64,000 nucleotides of DNA from Craspedostauros australis (Eukaryota; Bacillariophyta; Bacillariophyceae; Mastogloiales; Achnanthaceae). The notes under the pieces were generated by a model that saw nothing but the letters and a program-made list of their open reading frames with translations, did no database searches and was not told the DNA's origin. The first letter of the stretch is position 1. The number at the start of each line of letters is the position of its first letter. The stretch covers positions 2,356,001 to 2,420,000 of the forward strand of contig JAMXDE010000011.1 of NCBI GenBank assembly GCA_026770025.1, read 5' to 3'. Below, in pieces: positions 1 to 9,280 of the stretch. The translations under genes were made by a program, and so were the position numbers.

Positions 1-1
1 A

Positions 2-121
2 CGATGGAGCTTGTGATTGGCGCTCGGTGTTCACAAAGCAAAGAAAGGTGTGTCGATGATTGATGCGATGCTGTATCACCTTAACAACTGTAGGACAACT
101 ACTCTCATCCAAATCCACTGA
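2..121 (+). pseudogene. 3' remnant of a third leucine-rich-like paralogue
   Basis: Read in the frame of base 2, this stretch gives AKKGVSMIDAML followed by a divergent tail and a stop at 119-121. The same segment in the complete paralogue (about 9120-9150) reads DKEGTSMIDAIL, and the nucleotide match around GTCGATGATTGATGCGAT is obvious. An in-frame stop lies at 14-16, so this is either the last few codons of a gene that begins outside the window or a decayed fragment. It shows that the paralogue family extends to the left of the window. Confidence 0.5.
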
Positions 122-361
122 CTGCGAGCAATTCCAGTATGCCCATGCCAGTGCGTGTTCCTGCAATGACCACAAACCTGCAACGACGAGAAACCGCCTC
201 GCGCAGCGTCAACACCAAACAAAGCAAAGAGAGTCACGATGATACTATGATACGATACTACTATTTGGGATACTCTATCTCCGGTGATCGGCATGTTTGA
301 CTTGCGGTCAACGAAAGTCAGAGGCGTCGGCAGCGAGAGTTGCAAAAACAAAACTGATGTT

Positions 362-1971
362 TCAGCCCGCGAGCACGACGCCTGCTGCGATGCCACCACC
401 GATGATGAGGACAGCCACGATGATGACGGGGACCATGATGTTGCTCTTGTTTGGTGCTGGTTCCTGCAGCGTCGGCGTTGTGGTGGTGGCCATCTGCGCC
501 TCAATGTCGACGGAATGCATGCTTGTGGTGTTGCCGGTGTCCTGTTCGATCACGTTCTTCGGATCGAGATGCTTGCTGGATCCCTTGGAGGGTCCGATGG
601 ATTCTTTTCGCGTGAGCTGTTTGACTGGTGGATCTTGATTGATGGTTTGCGCCGGAGCAGTTGCGGGCATCATGGGAGTGAAGGATATTTCGATGGAGTT
701 GGTGCGCGAGACGATCTGGGTGGGCATGTCCTCGTTGGTGTCGTTGGTCTTGTTGGGGAGGATGGCGGAATGAGTGGATTGGCTTTTGTCCAAGACCACT
801 CCGGCTGAAGCGGAACTGCTGCTCATGAGGCGGTTGGCGGATGTACGTTGACGCTGGGTCTTTGGTGGAAGGTGGATTCTCACCATCCATGTCCATGTCC
901 ATGTCCACATTGCTGTGGTTGGATTCCTTGGAAAGGGAGTTGGTGGAGTCCTGGTTGCCATGGTTGCTGTTGGATGAATTGGAGGTGGTGGCCGTGCGCT
1001 GGGTGCCGTCGTTTTTGGCGGAGATCATGGAAGAGAAGATCCCGGAATCCCCATTGGAATGGGCACCGAATTCGCCTGGCTTGCGTTTGTTGACAGTTCT
1101 GGTGGATGGTCGCTCCGTCTCGTCGCCCTCCTCGCCTTCGACGACAGACTCCAGTCCACCTTCCTGGCGGATGGAGGACATCCTCTTGGCGGAGGAGAAG
1201 CCGAAGGACGAGCCCCCCGTTGGAGGAGGCGTTGGGGCTGCCTCTGGCCGGCGGGGGCGTCCTGGACGGCGCGGTGGTGGTGCTGCTGGTGTTGGGAGAT
1301 ATTCCGATCGGGCGTGGGCGCTGGTCGGAGGTGGAACGGAATTCGTCACGAAATGAGTCGTCTCGAATGGAGTCGTCCTCGTCTGTGAACTCGTCGAAGC
1401 CTCCATCGGTCATCTTGTCACCCGCCTCCTCATCGGAACACTGACTCTCGATGTCGTCGTCATCATCGTCGATGATGTGGATGTCGTCATCTATCTGCTG
1501 CGTGTTGGCGGCGGCACCCGCGCTGACATCGTGACTCTGGCTGTGACTGTGACTGCGACTGCGGCTGTTGGCGTCGGCACCTTAATCGTCGTCGCTGTTG
1601 TCGCTGTCAATGTCGTCGTCCAGGCCTTCATCCAGACCTTCGTCGAAGGGCTCCTCGTCGCTGTCCACCACCCTCCTCGCACTGATGGAGTCCACCATGT
1701 CGGCGTCGAAGTCCTGCTGCGAGTGCATGGAGAACTCTGCCTCATTGTCATCGACGTACACGGTCTGCTGCTTGCTGCCCAGGTCGTCCATGTACTTGGA
1801 GGTGTAGGCGGAGGCGTAGCCGGTGGGCGATGATGCTGCCGATGCCGACATGAAGCTTGGTGATGGCGCAGAGTTGCGGCCGTACTGGTGACCGATCTTG
1901 CGTTCAATGCCGGACGTGGAGAAGGACGACCGTGAAGCCTTGCTGGTGAATGGGAATCTGTTGTCTTCCAT
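362..1971 (-). pseudogene. Low-complexity acidic protein with C-terminal membrane anchor, reading frame broken
   Basis: No family is recognised. The likely start is the ATG at 1971 (MEDNRFPFTSKASR). The first part is Ser/Asp/Glu-rich and ends DDIDSDNSDDD at a TAA (1582-1584). The same frame then continues with equally protein-like acidic sequence (DDDDIESQCSDEEAGDK, FDEFTDEDD), then a Pro-rich stretch. Near 1210-1216 the frame moves by one base at a run of six G on the coding strand, after which SSFGFSSAKRMSSIRQEGG follows smoothly. It moves by one base again near 850. The final frame ends in a hydrophobic helix (IMVPVIIVAVLIIGGG) at about 365-440, followed by a stop, which suggests a tail anchor. 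One nonsense codon and two single-base shifts could be true decay, a multi-intron gene, or sequence error; the homopolymer position favours error for one shift. This could instead be two genes. Confidence 0.4.
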
Positions 1972-3370
1972 CGATTTGTGTTGTCTTCTGTTGTCTTCTG
2001 TTGTGTTGTATTGTGTTGCCTTGTATTGTGTTGTTTTGAGATTGATCCGCTCTGTTGCTTCGTTCAGTCGTTCAATCGCACAATGTTGAATGTTGAATGG
2101 ACGGCCTGCTGCGACTAACGTACTTGCTGATGGCGCAGTATCCAGTATCCAATGTTCAGTGGTGGATCCACTCTCTCTCTCCCTCTCTCTGTCCAGTGAT
2201 TCTTGAGGCAACGGGCTGATGCGATGCGATGCGATACAACACTGTGGTTGATGTTGATGATGGTGTCGCCGTTGCGATTGTTGCGCCTGTCAGAGGAAAT
2301 GGCCATCGGTGGTTCTCAATCCACAACGGAAGAAAAGTGTCGGGGATGGTGATGACAGTGAGTCCGTTGCCACCACCATGCAAGCGATGCAGATGGCACC
2401 AATCATCCTCTTTTGATGCATCGACGATGCCATTGGTTTCACTGTTGTCATTGCTGTGATTCTTCTGGTTGCGGCTGTCTCTGTGGTTGGGCGATCAATG
2501 AGTGAGGAACCAAGTCAACCAGCCGGCATCGTTCGAAGTCTCTCTAGAAGCAGAGAGATAGAGGCAGAGAGAGTGTGTTGGTATGCGTGCTCTGTGGATA
2601 CACACTTAATGGCAGCGGTGATCATCATGTGAGCGTTACGGTTGTGACCATCCGCATCAGTATTCTGCAACGATGTCCGCAGCACCATGACCATCGTCAT
2701 CGCCACAGAGTTCGCAATGATTGAGTGAGGCGAGATGAGTCCTGGATACGCTTGTCGTCGATTGAAACACGAATGGTGTCATCATCGTCATCGCCATCGT
2801 CATGTTCTCGACAAAACGCGGGAAACGCCTCTGATTTCCACGGAAGAAGTCATCGTGGTGGATTCTCCACATCGCGGACCAGCCCATCGGAGCCGCCCGA
2901 TAGCATCCAACTCCCGAAGAACTGTATCGATCGGAGAAGTTTCGTGGTTGACTCCCCCAAGACCATCACAGAGGGATGTACTCATATTACACGGTCTATG
3001 GTATCACATAAAGAAGCGCAACTGCACAGCGTGGACAAGTTGGGCACCATCGAAGGTCGTATCGTGCGAGCGGGCGAGCTGGGCAGCTTCGGATCATGAT
3101 GTGAATATCCACGGTCGTACCTTGCCATACCACACCACACACCTTGGTGGAACTGCACAAGTCCATGAAGGCGTGTTGACTGATGGTAGATCCCTTCGTG
3201 ATGAATGCACAGGATCATGAAATGGAGGACAGCAAACTTGAGCAGATGAGCTCATAATCGCCATCCAACCGCAACTGATTTGGGACTACATACTCCGCCT
3301 GCTCCACCTGCTGTGCAACCAACACTATCGACAGCCCCCACAATAACCAGCATTGACAACACATAGCAGG
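1972..3370. other. Upstream region of LRR-like copy 1
   Basis: There is no confident gene here. At 1974-2040 there is a TTGTGTTG/TCTTCTGTTG-rich stretch, and at about 2168-2196 a CT-rich tract. From about 2330 onwards the DNA matches 6575 onwards, which marks the left edge of the duplicated block. Between about 2725 and 3099 a plus-strand frame remains readable and similar to the same frame in copy 2, for example IETRMVSSSSS against IETRVVSTSSS and QLPKNCIDR in both. This may be an old coding fragment or simply conserved 5' DNA. Confidence 0.5.
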
Positions 3371-4895
3371 ATGAACCGCAACATGGATGCCGTCGCCAAC
3401 ATCAATGCCAACAGCCATCATGATCCGGACTTCAAGATTTTCTGGAAGCAACTCCAGGGCAAAGAGCTGTCACCGAAGACCGTGTTCACTCCACAGTGCA
3501 CACCAGCAGAGCAGATGGAGTGCTACAGTGTCACACCCAAGCGGATGGAACACTGGAACATGGCCATCGAAGCAGGATTCACCTTTGCTGACTTGGAATC
3601 GATGGTGAAGCGGCACAAGCACGTTGCTGTATCACCTCATGTTCTACTGAGCGTTAGGTATTTCAAGGTCTGTTGGCAGATGTACATTCGATCCCTTGGT
3701 CTGGAATTCGGCTGCGATGACCAATTCGGAGAAGAAGACAAGCAAGTGATTCGATTCGTAATTCGATTGGCTGCCCAACACCCACCCAAATATGCATTCG
3801 ACAAAGGCATCAGCTTGGCTCAACACTTCGTGAAGATGAAGCAGCTCCACGATATCCCTCTTGTGACACATCGTGTGCATTTGTGCTCATGTGATCTTGT
3901 TGATTGCGACAAGCTCATGTTCAACATCTCCCAAAACTCCAAATACGCTGTGTTTCAAAAATGTAAGCTCGCCAATGGGGGTGCTGATTTGTGCAGGTGG
4001 CTGTCTCCACACAATTGCAGCATCACCGAAGTATCCTTTTTAGACACCCGTGTCAGTTGCGATAGCTTGGCAAAGCTATTCCAGTCAAACAAGCGCATCA
4101 ACAAGTTCAACATCACTTTCTATGGGGACTACGGCGCCCAAGACATCTACTCGCGACAAGAAATCGATCGAATCATCCAACTCCTTTCAAATGCATCACA
4201 CCTGAAGAAGCTTTGGGTTTTCGGTATTTGGGTTGGGATATCGGAGCCAGATCAGGATGCAATGTTCGACACATTGATATCGCTCCTCGGAAACAAGACC
4301 TTGTCATCTCTCGAATACCGTCACTATGGGGATCCCGACATGTTTGAGGTTCCACCCGAGACCCTCTCGGCACAAATGGAAGCACTTCAGCAAGCCTTGG
4401 AGGAAACTACCAATCTCACCTATCTCGACATTTCTCCACGCCCGCCCAACGAACATGGCCGTGTGTACAAGGCACTTGTTGGACGCATCTTGCAGCGAAA
4501 TCATCGCAACAAGGTGAGAGCAGTGCTGTGTTCCCTTCCGACGTGGTCGCGGCCACTGGCCTTGTTTGGGGAGATGCTGATGAGAACAAACAAACATGGG
4601 GGTATGATGGGTTCCACCAATGAGACTTTCCATCTTCTGTTGCAGGGCAGTGAGATGTTGAAGCGGACATGAGATGACAGGAGAGCGGATCCGCTCGTCT
4701 GAGTTCATGGTGCTTCTGCTTGTTGTGTGGAAAAGAAAGGCACAGCGATGATTGATGCGATCCTGGATGGCCTTGGAGTACTCTGGTCGTCGAATAATTA
4801 GAACAGAGAATGAAGACAGTATTGATACTCTGGTGCATGTGAGTGTGTTCTTGTATGAGCTGGATGGAACAAGGGAGATGGTTGGGTGATTGTGA
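2330..4895 (+). repeat. Segmental duplication, copy 1
   Basis: This block contains the 5' region and whole gene of LRR-like copy 1 and matches about 6575-9280. Left-edge similarity begins around GGGGATGGT-ATGACAGTGAGT (2343 and 6593). It includes GATCAATGAGTGAGGAACCAA (about 2494 and 6754) and continues past the genes to GGAACAAGGGAGATGGTTGG (about 4866 and 9250). The copies differ by many substitutions and small indels, so the duplication is not recent. Edges are approximate. Confidence 0.8.
3371..4672 (+). CDS. Leucine-rich-like protein, copy 1, C-terminally truncated
   Basis: The product is 433 residues from ATG 3371 (MNRNMDAVAN), which aligns with the start of copy 2; an in-frame ATG 18 bases upstream has no counterpart. 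There is no signal peptide or membrane helix. The central and C-terminal parts show irregular leucine-rich-like strands (SCDSLAKLFQSNKRINKFNI, NASHLKKLWVFGIW, NKTLSSLEY, TTNLTYLDI), which suggest a protein-protein interaction scaffold. The N-terminal third (KRMEHWNMAIEAGF, EEDKQVIRFVIRLAA) is well conserved between the copies. The stop falls where copy 2 has Trp (KQAWDDKRAD): TGG has become TGA, and the following bases still resemble the lost tail (GTAMIDAILDGLG at about 4743-4781). About 50 residues are missing compared with copy 2. Function is unknown. It may still be expressed as a shorter protein. Confidence 0.7.
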   Translation: MNRNMDAVANINANSHHDPDFKIFWKQLQGKELSPKTVFTPQCTPAEQMECYSVTPKRMEHWNMAIEAGFTFADLESMVKRHKHVAVSPHVLLSVRYFKVCWQMYIRSLGLEFGCDDQFGEEDKQVIRFVIRLAAQHPPKYAFDKGISLAQHFVKMKQLHDIPLVTHRVHLCSCDLVDCDKLMFNISQNSKYAVFQKCKLANGGADLCRWLSPHNCSITEVSFLDTRVSCDSLAKLFQSNKRINKFNITFYGDYGAQDIYSRQEIDRIIQLLSNASHLKKLWVFGIWVGISEPDQDAMFDTLISLLGNKTLSSLEYRHYGDPDMFEVPPETLSAQMEALQQALEETTNLTYLDISPRPPNEHGRVYKALVGRILQRNHRNKVRAVLCSLPTWSRPLALFGEMLMRTNKHGGMMGSTNETFHLLLQGSEMLKRT

Positions 4896-4983
4896 TTGCG
4901 TGCGGTAGTTGGTGAGAAGTATGGAATGTCTATTAACAGACAGCGAAAGCGTCCACAGAACCTATCTGCACCACATCACGATT

Positions 4984-6680
4984 TCACATCGCGATTTCAC
5001 ACTGCTCCACGCATTCTCGTATCCTCGGAACGGCAGCATCCAGAAAGATCTTCTTCGCAACGCCCGTCTTGCCAATGGTGAAGACGAACACATCCCGGAA
5101 CTTGGTCAACAGTCCCGACGAGGCCTCCAGGTATCCCAGCAGACCAGCCTTGGCTGTGGTGGTCGTGACGTCCGTGATGGTCGCGATGGTGGACCATCGC
5201 TTGTCATTGTATTCTGTCTGCAGGATGTCTTCGAGGCTGTTCTCACCATTGGCTCGTTCATCGTACTGCATATTGTATTGACGAATGCGTTGGCCAGAAA
5301 GTAGGCGTCTTGGATGGCCTGATTGGCGCCCTGTCCAAGGAACGGTGGCATGGACATGCGCTGCATCACCACAGACAGTCAGGATGGCGCCCTTGTCTGC
5401 GCCGGTGCTTCCATTGCGGTTGCGGTTATCGTTGGTGGCCACCATCGCCTTGGTCCATCGCACAAAGGGACTGTGGAAGTAGATCCCCAACGCGAAAAAG
5501 CGATCGGCATTACCCATGAGTTGGTCAATGATGGACCTTGTGGTGTGCGTGGGGATCTTGGCATCATCAATCTGCTGTCGCATCTGTTGCTGGATGCGTT
5601 TGGCCTCGGATGATGCCTTCTAAGCGACGTTCTCGTCATCCTTGCTGACGGCGGGTTTGGAGAAGGGCAAGGCGTTGCGGAAGACGATGAAGCAGCATCG
5701 GGTGGTGCCGCGCTTGATACCATTACTGCAGTTGTCAGTGAGGCAGTGAGTGCCGTTGCCAAAGTGTTGCTGCAGGACGGAATCTTGTGCAGTTTTGTTC
5801 GTTCCGTCGTCTCTACTACCGCTGCCGCTGCTACTATCGCTGTCCTCTTTGGCGACATCCTGGATGGCGTACCGGATGCGAATACCGGAGTACACAGCTG
5901 GCGAATTGCGTTGATTGTCTGATGGCGACCGCGCATCACCGTTGATGTACTGTTTGACGACGCTATCGACACCATCACAGCCCACCACCATATCGTACGG
6001 CCCTTCCCTCATCCCGTCCTGAAATGTGAGATGGATGGCATCTCGCTTCTCCGTCTTTTCACATTCCACATTCATCACCTGCTTGAATTGATGCACGGGC
6101 ATCGTCTTCAGCTCCTCCAGCGGCACCTCCTGCAACGCTCCTCGCATGATGGAGTATGGTACGCCATGACTCCACCGTCCTCCTGGATCATCGCTTTCGT
6201 CGTGTCGCCGCCCGCATCCATGATCATCTGTCTGAGATTGAAGTGCAGCAGCTGAAACTCCTCGTTGGATGAGATCCAGATGGTGGTCTTGGATCGCACG
6301 GTCGTCAACGGCAGCGCGGCATCGGCCACCGTGCGCTGCAGGGACGGAGAGATCTGCTTCAGTACCGCCATGCCACCGTTGAGTTGCGCGCCCGCACCTG
6401 CGACGACGTCCAATTCTGGTCTCGCATTGAAGCATGTCACATCAATGTTGTGTGCATCGTTGCCGTTGTTGTTTTCGAAAGCATGCGCCAAGGAGAGACC
6501 GACGATGCCACCATCGATGACTGCGACCTTCCGTATTGGTTGGTGATTCCCATTCCCGTTGCTGTTGCTGCTTCTGTGTTGAACGAAGATGGTGGGGATG
6601 GTTATGACAGTGAGTTCGTTGACACCACCATGCACGCAATGCAGATGGCACCAACCATCCTCTTTTGATGCATCAACCAC
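4984..6680 (-). pseudogene. FAD-dependent monooxygenase (UbiH/PHBH-like), decayed
   Basis: The family marks of class A flavoprotein monooxygenases are present but spread over frames. There is an N-terminal Rossmann strand VAVIDGGIVGLSLAHAFE, where the usual first glycine is Asp. It is followed by VPYSIMRGALQEVPLEEL, MVVGCDGVDSVVKQYI (the DG motif), ILTVCGDAAH (the GD motif), and then PPFLGQGANQAIQDAYFLA. Reading through them takes three single-base frame changes (near 6170, 5350 and 5275) and crosses an in-frame TAG at 5620-5622. None of the breaks has credible splice sites. The first codons (GGVNELTVITIP) lie within the duplicated block, and a similar stretch on the minus strand at about 2340-2383 reads GGGNGLTVITIP, so a stub of this gene's 5' end was copied too. 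I read it as a dead host gene. Sequence error is the alternative, but four independent lesions make that unlikely. Confidence 0.7.
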
Positions 6681-9280
6681 GTTGTTGGTGTCATTGATGC
6701 CAATGCTGCCGTTGCTGTGATTCTTCTGGTGGTGGCTGTCTCTGTGGTTGGGCGATCAATGAGTGAGGAACCAAATCAACCAGCCGACAGTGTCCGAAGT
6801 CTCTCTCAAGAAGCAGAGAGAGAGAGAGAGAAGCAGAGTATTGGTATGCTCTGTGAATAGATACTTGACGTCGGCGTTGAGCATCGTTGAGCATTGCGGT
6901 TGTGACGATCTGCATCAGTATTCTACAGCGATGTCTGCATCACCACCATGGCCATCATCGTCATCGCCACAGAGTTCGCAATGATTGGGTGAGGCGAGAT
7001 GAGTCCTGGATACGTTTGTTGTGGATTGAAACACGAGTGGTGTCAACATCGTCATCGTCATCGTCATCATCCTCTTGGCGAAACGTGAGAAACGCCTCTC
7101 TGATGCCGACCGAAGAAGTCATCGTGGTGATTCCTTCACATCGTGGATTCTTCACATCGTGGGTCCGCCCATCGGAGTCGTTCGATGACATGCAACTGCC
7201 GAAGAACTGTATCGATCGGAGTAATAGTATCGTGGTTGACTCCCCCAAGACCATCACAAAGGGATGTACTCATGTTACATGAACTATGGTATCACATGAA
7301 GAGGCACAACTGCACAACGTGGCCAAGTTGGGCATCATCGAAGGTCGTATCGTGTGTGCGAGCGAACTAGCCAGCTTCGGATCGTGATTTGCCTGTCCAC
7401 GGTCGTACCATACCACCATACCACGCCACGCAACGCCATACACTGTGGTGGAACTGCGCAAGTCCATGCAGGCGTGTTGACTGACGATACGTTGCTTCGT
7501 GATGATCAATGCACAGGATCATGAAATGGAGGACAGCAAACTTCAGCAGATGAGCTCATAATCGCCATCCAAGCGCAACTGATTTGGGACTACATACTCT
7601 ATTAGCTCTACCTGTTCTACTCGCCAACAGGGACGGCCACCAACAGCAGTAACAAACAGCAACAGCAGAAACAACTGCGACAACAGCGACAAGACAAGGA
7701 TGAACCACAACATGGATGCTGTCGCCAACACCAATACCAACAGCGATCATGATCCAGACTTCAAGACTTTCTGGAAACAACTCCATCGGAAATGGTGGAT
7801 CCCGAAGACCGTGTTCAATGTGCAGAGTTTTCCAAGACAGCAGATCGACTGCTGCAGTGTCACACCCAAACGGATGGAACACTGGAACATGGCCATCGAA
7901 GCAGGATTCGCCTTTGCTGCCTTGGAATCGATGGTGGTGCGGCACAAGAACGTTGCTTTATCACCTCGTGTTCTACTGAGCGAATCGTTTCTTCAGAACT
8001 GCGGATGGATGGGTATTGGATCCCTGTATCTGAACTTTGGCAGCAATGACCAATTCGGAGAAGAAGACAAGCAAGTGATTCGATTCGTAATTCGATTGGC
8101 TGCCGAACATTCACTCAAATCTCCATTCGATGAAGGCATCCGCTTGACTCAAAGCTTCGTGGAGATGAAGCAGCTCCACGATATCCCTCTTGTGACACAT
8201 CGTGTGCATTTGTGCTCATGCGATCTTGTTGATTGCGACAAGCTCATGTTCAATATCTCCCAAAACTCCAAATGGGCTTTGTTTCATATGTGTAAGCTCG
8301 CCAATGGGGGCGTCGATTTGTGCAGGTGGATGTCTCCAGACAACTGCAGCATCACTAAAGTATTCTTTGTATGCAACCCTATCAGTTGCGATAGCTTGGC
8401 AAAGCTATTCCAGTCAAACAAGCGCATCAACAAGCTCACCATCGCTTTCTGTTCGGCCCACGGCGCCGAACAAGTCTACTCACAACAAGAAATGGACCAG
8501 CTCATCAAACTTCTTTCGGATACATCACACCTGAAGCAGCTCGGTGTTTCCGGTATTTGGAACGGGCTATCGCGACAAGAACAGGATACGAGGTTCGACC
8601 ATTTGGTATCGCTCCTGGGAAACAAGAGCTTGTCATCTCTGGCATGTGATGGCTGTTGGCATCCCACCATTTTTCAAGTTCCGCCCGAGACCCTCTCGGG
8701 ACAAATGGAAGCACTTCAGCAAGCCTTGGAGCGGACTACCCAACTCACCTATCTCCACATTCGACCATGCCCGCCTGCCGAACATGCCCATTCGTACAAT
8801 ACGTTTGTTGAATGTAGCTTGCGGCGAAATCATCGCAACAAGGTGAGAGCAGTGATGTGTTCCCTTCCGACATGGCCGCGGCCACTGGCTCTGTTTGGGG
8901 AGATGCTGATGAGAACAAGCAAACATCGGGGTCTACTGGATGCATTGGGTCGAGAGGGTACAATGGATGCAGTGGGTCTAATGGGTGAAATGGATCCCAT
9001 GAGCGAGACTTTCCATCTTCTACTGCAGGGCAGTGAGACGTTGAAACAGGCGTGGGATGACAAGAGAGCGGATCGGCTCGTCCGAGTTGATGATCCTTCT
9101 GCCCGCTTTGTGGACAAGGAAGGCACATCGATGATTGATGCGATCCTGCGTTGCCTTGGAGCACTCTGCTCATCGAATAGCAAGAACAGCGCATGAAGAC
9201 AGTATTGATACTCTGGTGCATGTGAGTGTGTTGTTGTGCAAATAGGATGGAACAAGGGAGATGGTTGGTTGATTGATTGG
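6575..9280 (+). repeat. Segmental duplication, copy 2
   Basis: This is the partner of 2330-4895. It carries the 5' region (with a GA-rich tract at about 6810-6832) and the longer LRR-like gene. Its right edge lies in the shared stretch ATGAAGACAGTATTGATACTCTGG (about 4809 and 9193) and the following 80 bases. Edges are approximate. Confidence 0.8.
7700..9196 (+). CDS. Leucine-rich-like protein, copy 2, full length
   Basis: This is a single-exon product of 498 residues that starts MNHNMDAVAN. It keeps the same architecture as copy 1: a conserved N-terminal region (KRMEHWNMAIEAGFAFA, EEDKQVIRFVIRLAA), a Cys-rich stretch (HLCSCDLVDCDKLMFNISQ), and irregular leucine-rich-like segments (ISCDSLAKLFQSNKRINKL, DTSHLKQLGVSGIW, NKSLSSLAC, TTQLTYLHI). 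Compared with copy 1 it has an extra segment at about 8935-9000 (LGREGTMDAVGLMGEMD) made of near-repeating Met/Asp/Gly codons. It also retains the C-terminal tail ending LGALCSSNSKNSA. No transmembrane or catalytic motif is visible. Function is unknown; paralogous leucine-rich arrays often act in recognition or scaffolding, but nothing here shows which. Confidence 0.8.
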   Translation: MNHNMDAVANTNTNSDHDPDFKTFWKQLHRKWWIPKTVFNVQSFPRQQIDCCSVTPKRMEHWNMAIEAGFAFAALESMVVRHKNVALSPRVLLSESFLQNCGWMGIGSLYLNFGSNDQFGEEDKQVIRFVIRLAAEHSLKSPFDEGIRLTQSFVEMKQLHDIPLVTHRVHLCSCDLVDCDKLMFNISQNSKWALFHMCKLANGGVDLCRWMSPDNCSITKVFFVCNPISCDSLAKLFQSNKRINKLTIAFCSAHGAEQVYSQQEMDQLIKLLSDTSHLKQLGVSGIWNGLSRQEQDTRFDHLVSLLGNKSLSSLACDGCWHPTIFQVPPETLSGQMEALQQALERTTQLTYLHIRPCPPAEHAHSYNTFVECSLRRNHRNKVRAVMCSLPTWPRPLALFGEMLMRTSKHRGLLDALGREGTMDAVGLMGEMDPMSETFHLLLQGSETLKQAWDDKRADRLVRVDDPSARFVDKEGTSMIDAILRCLGALCSSNSKNSA

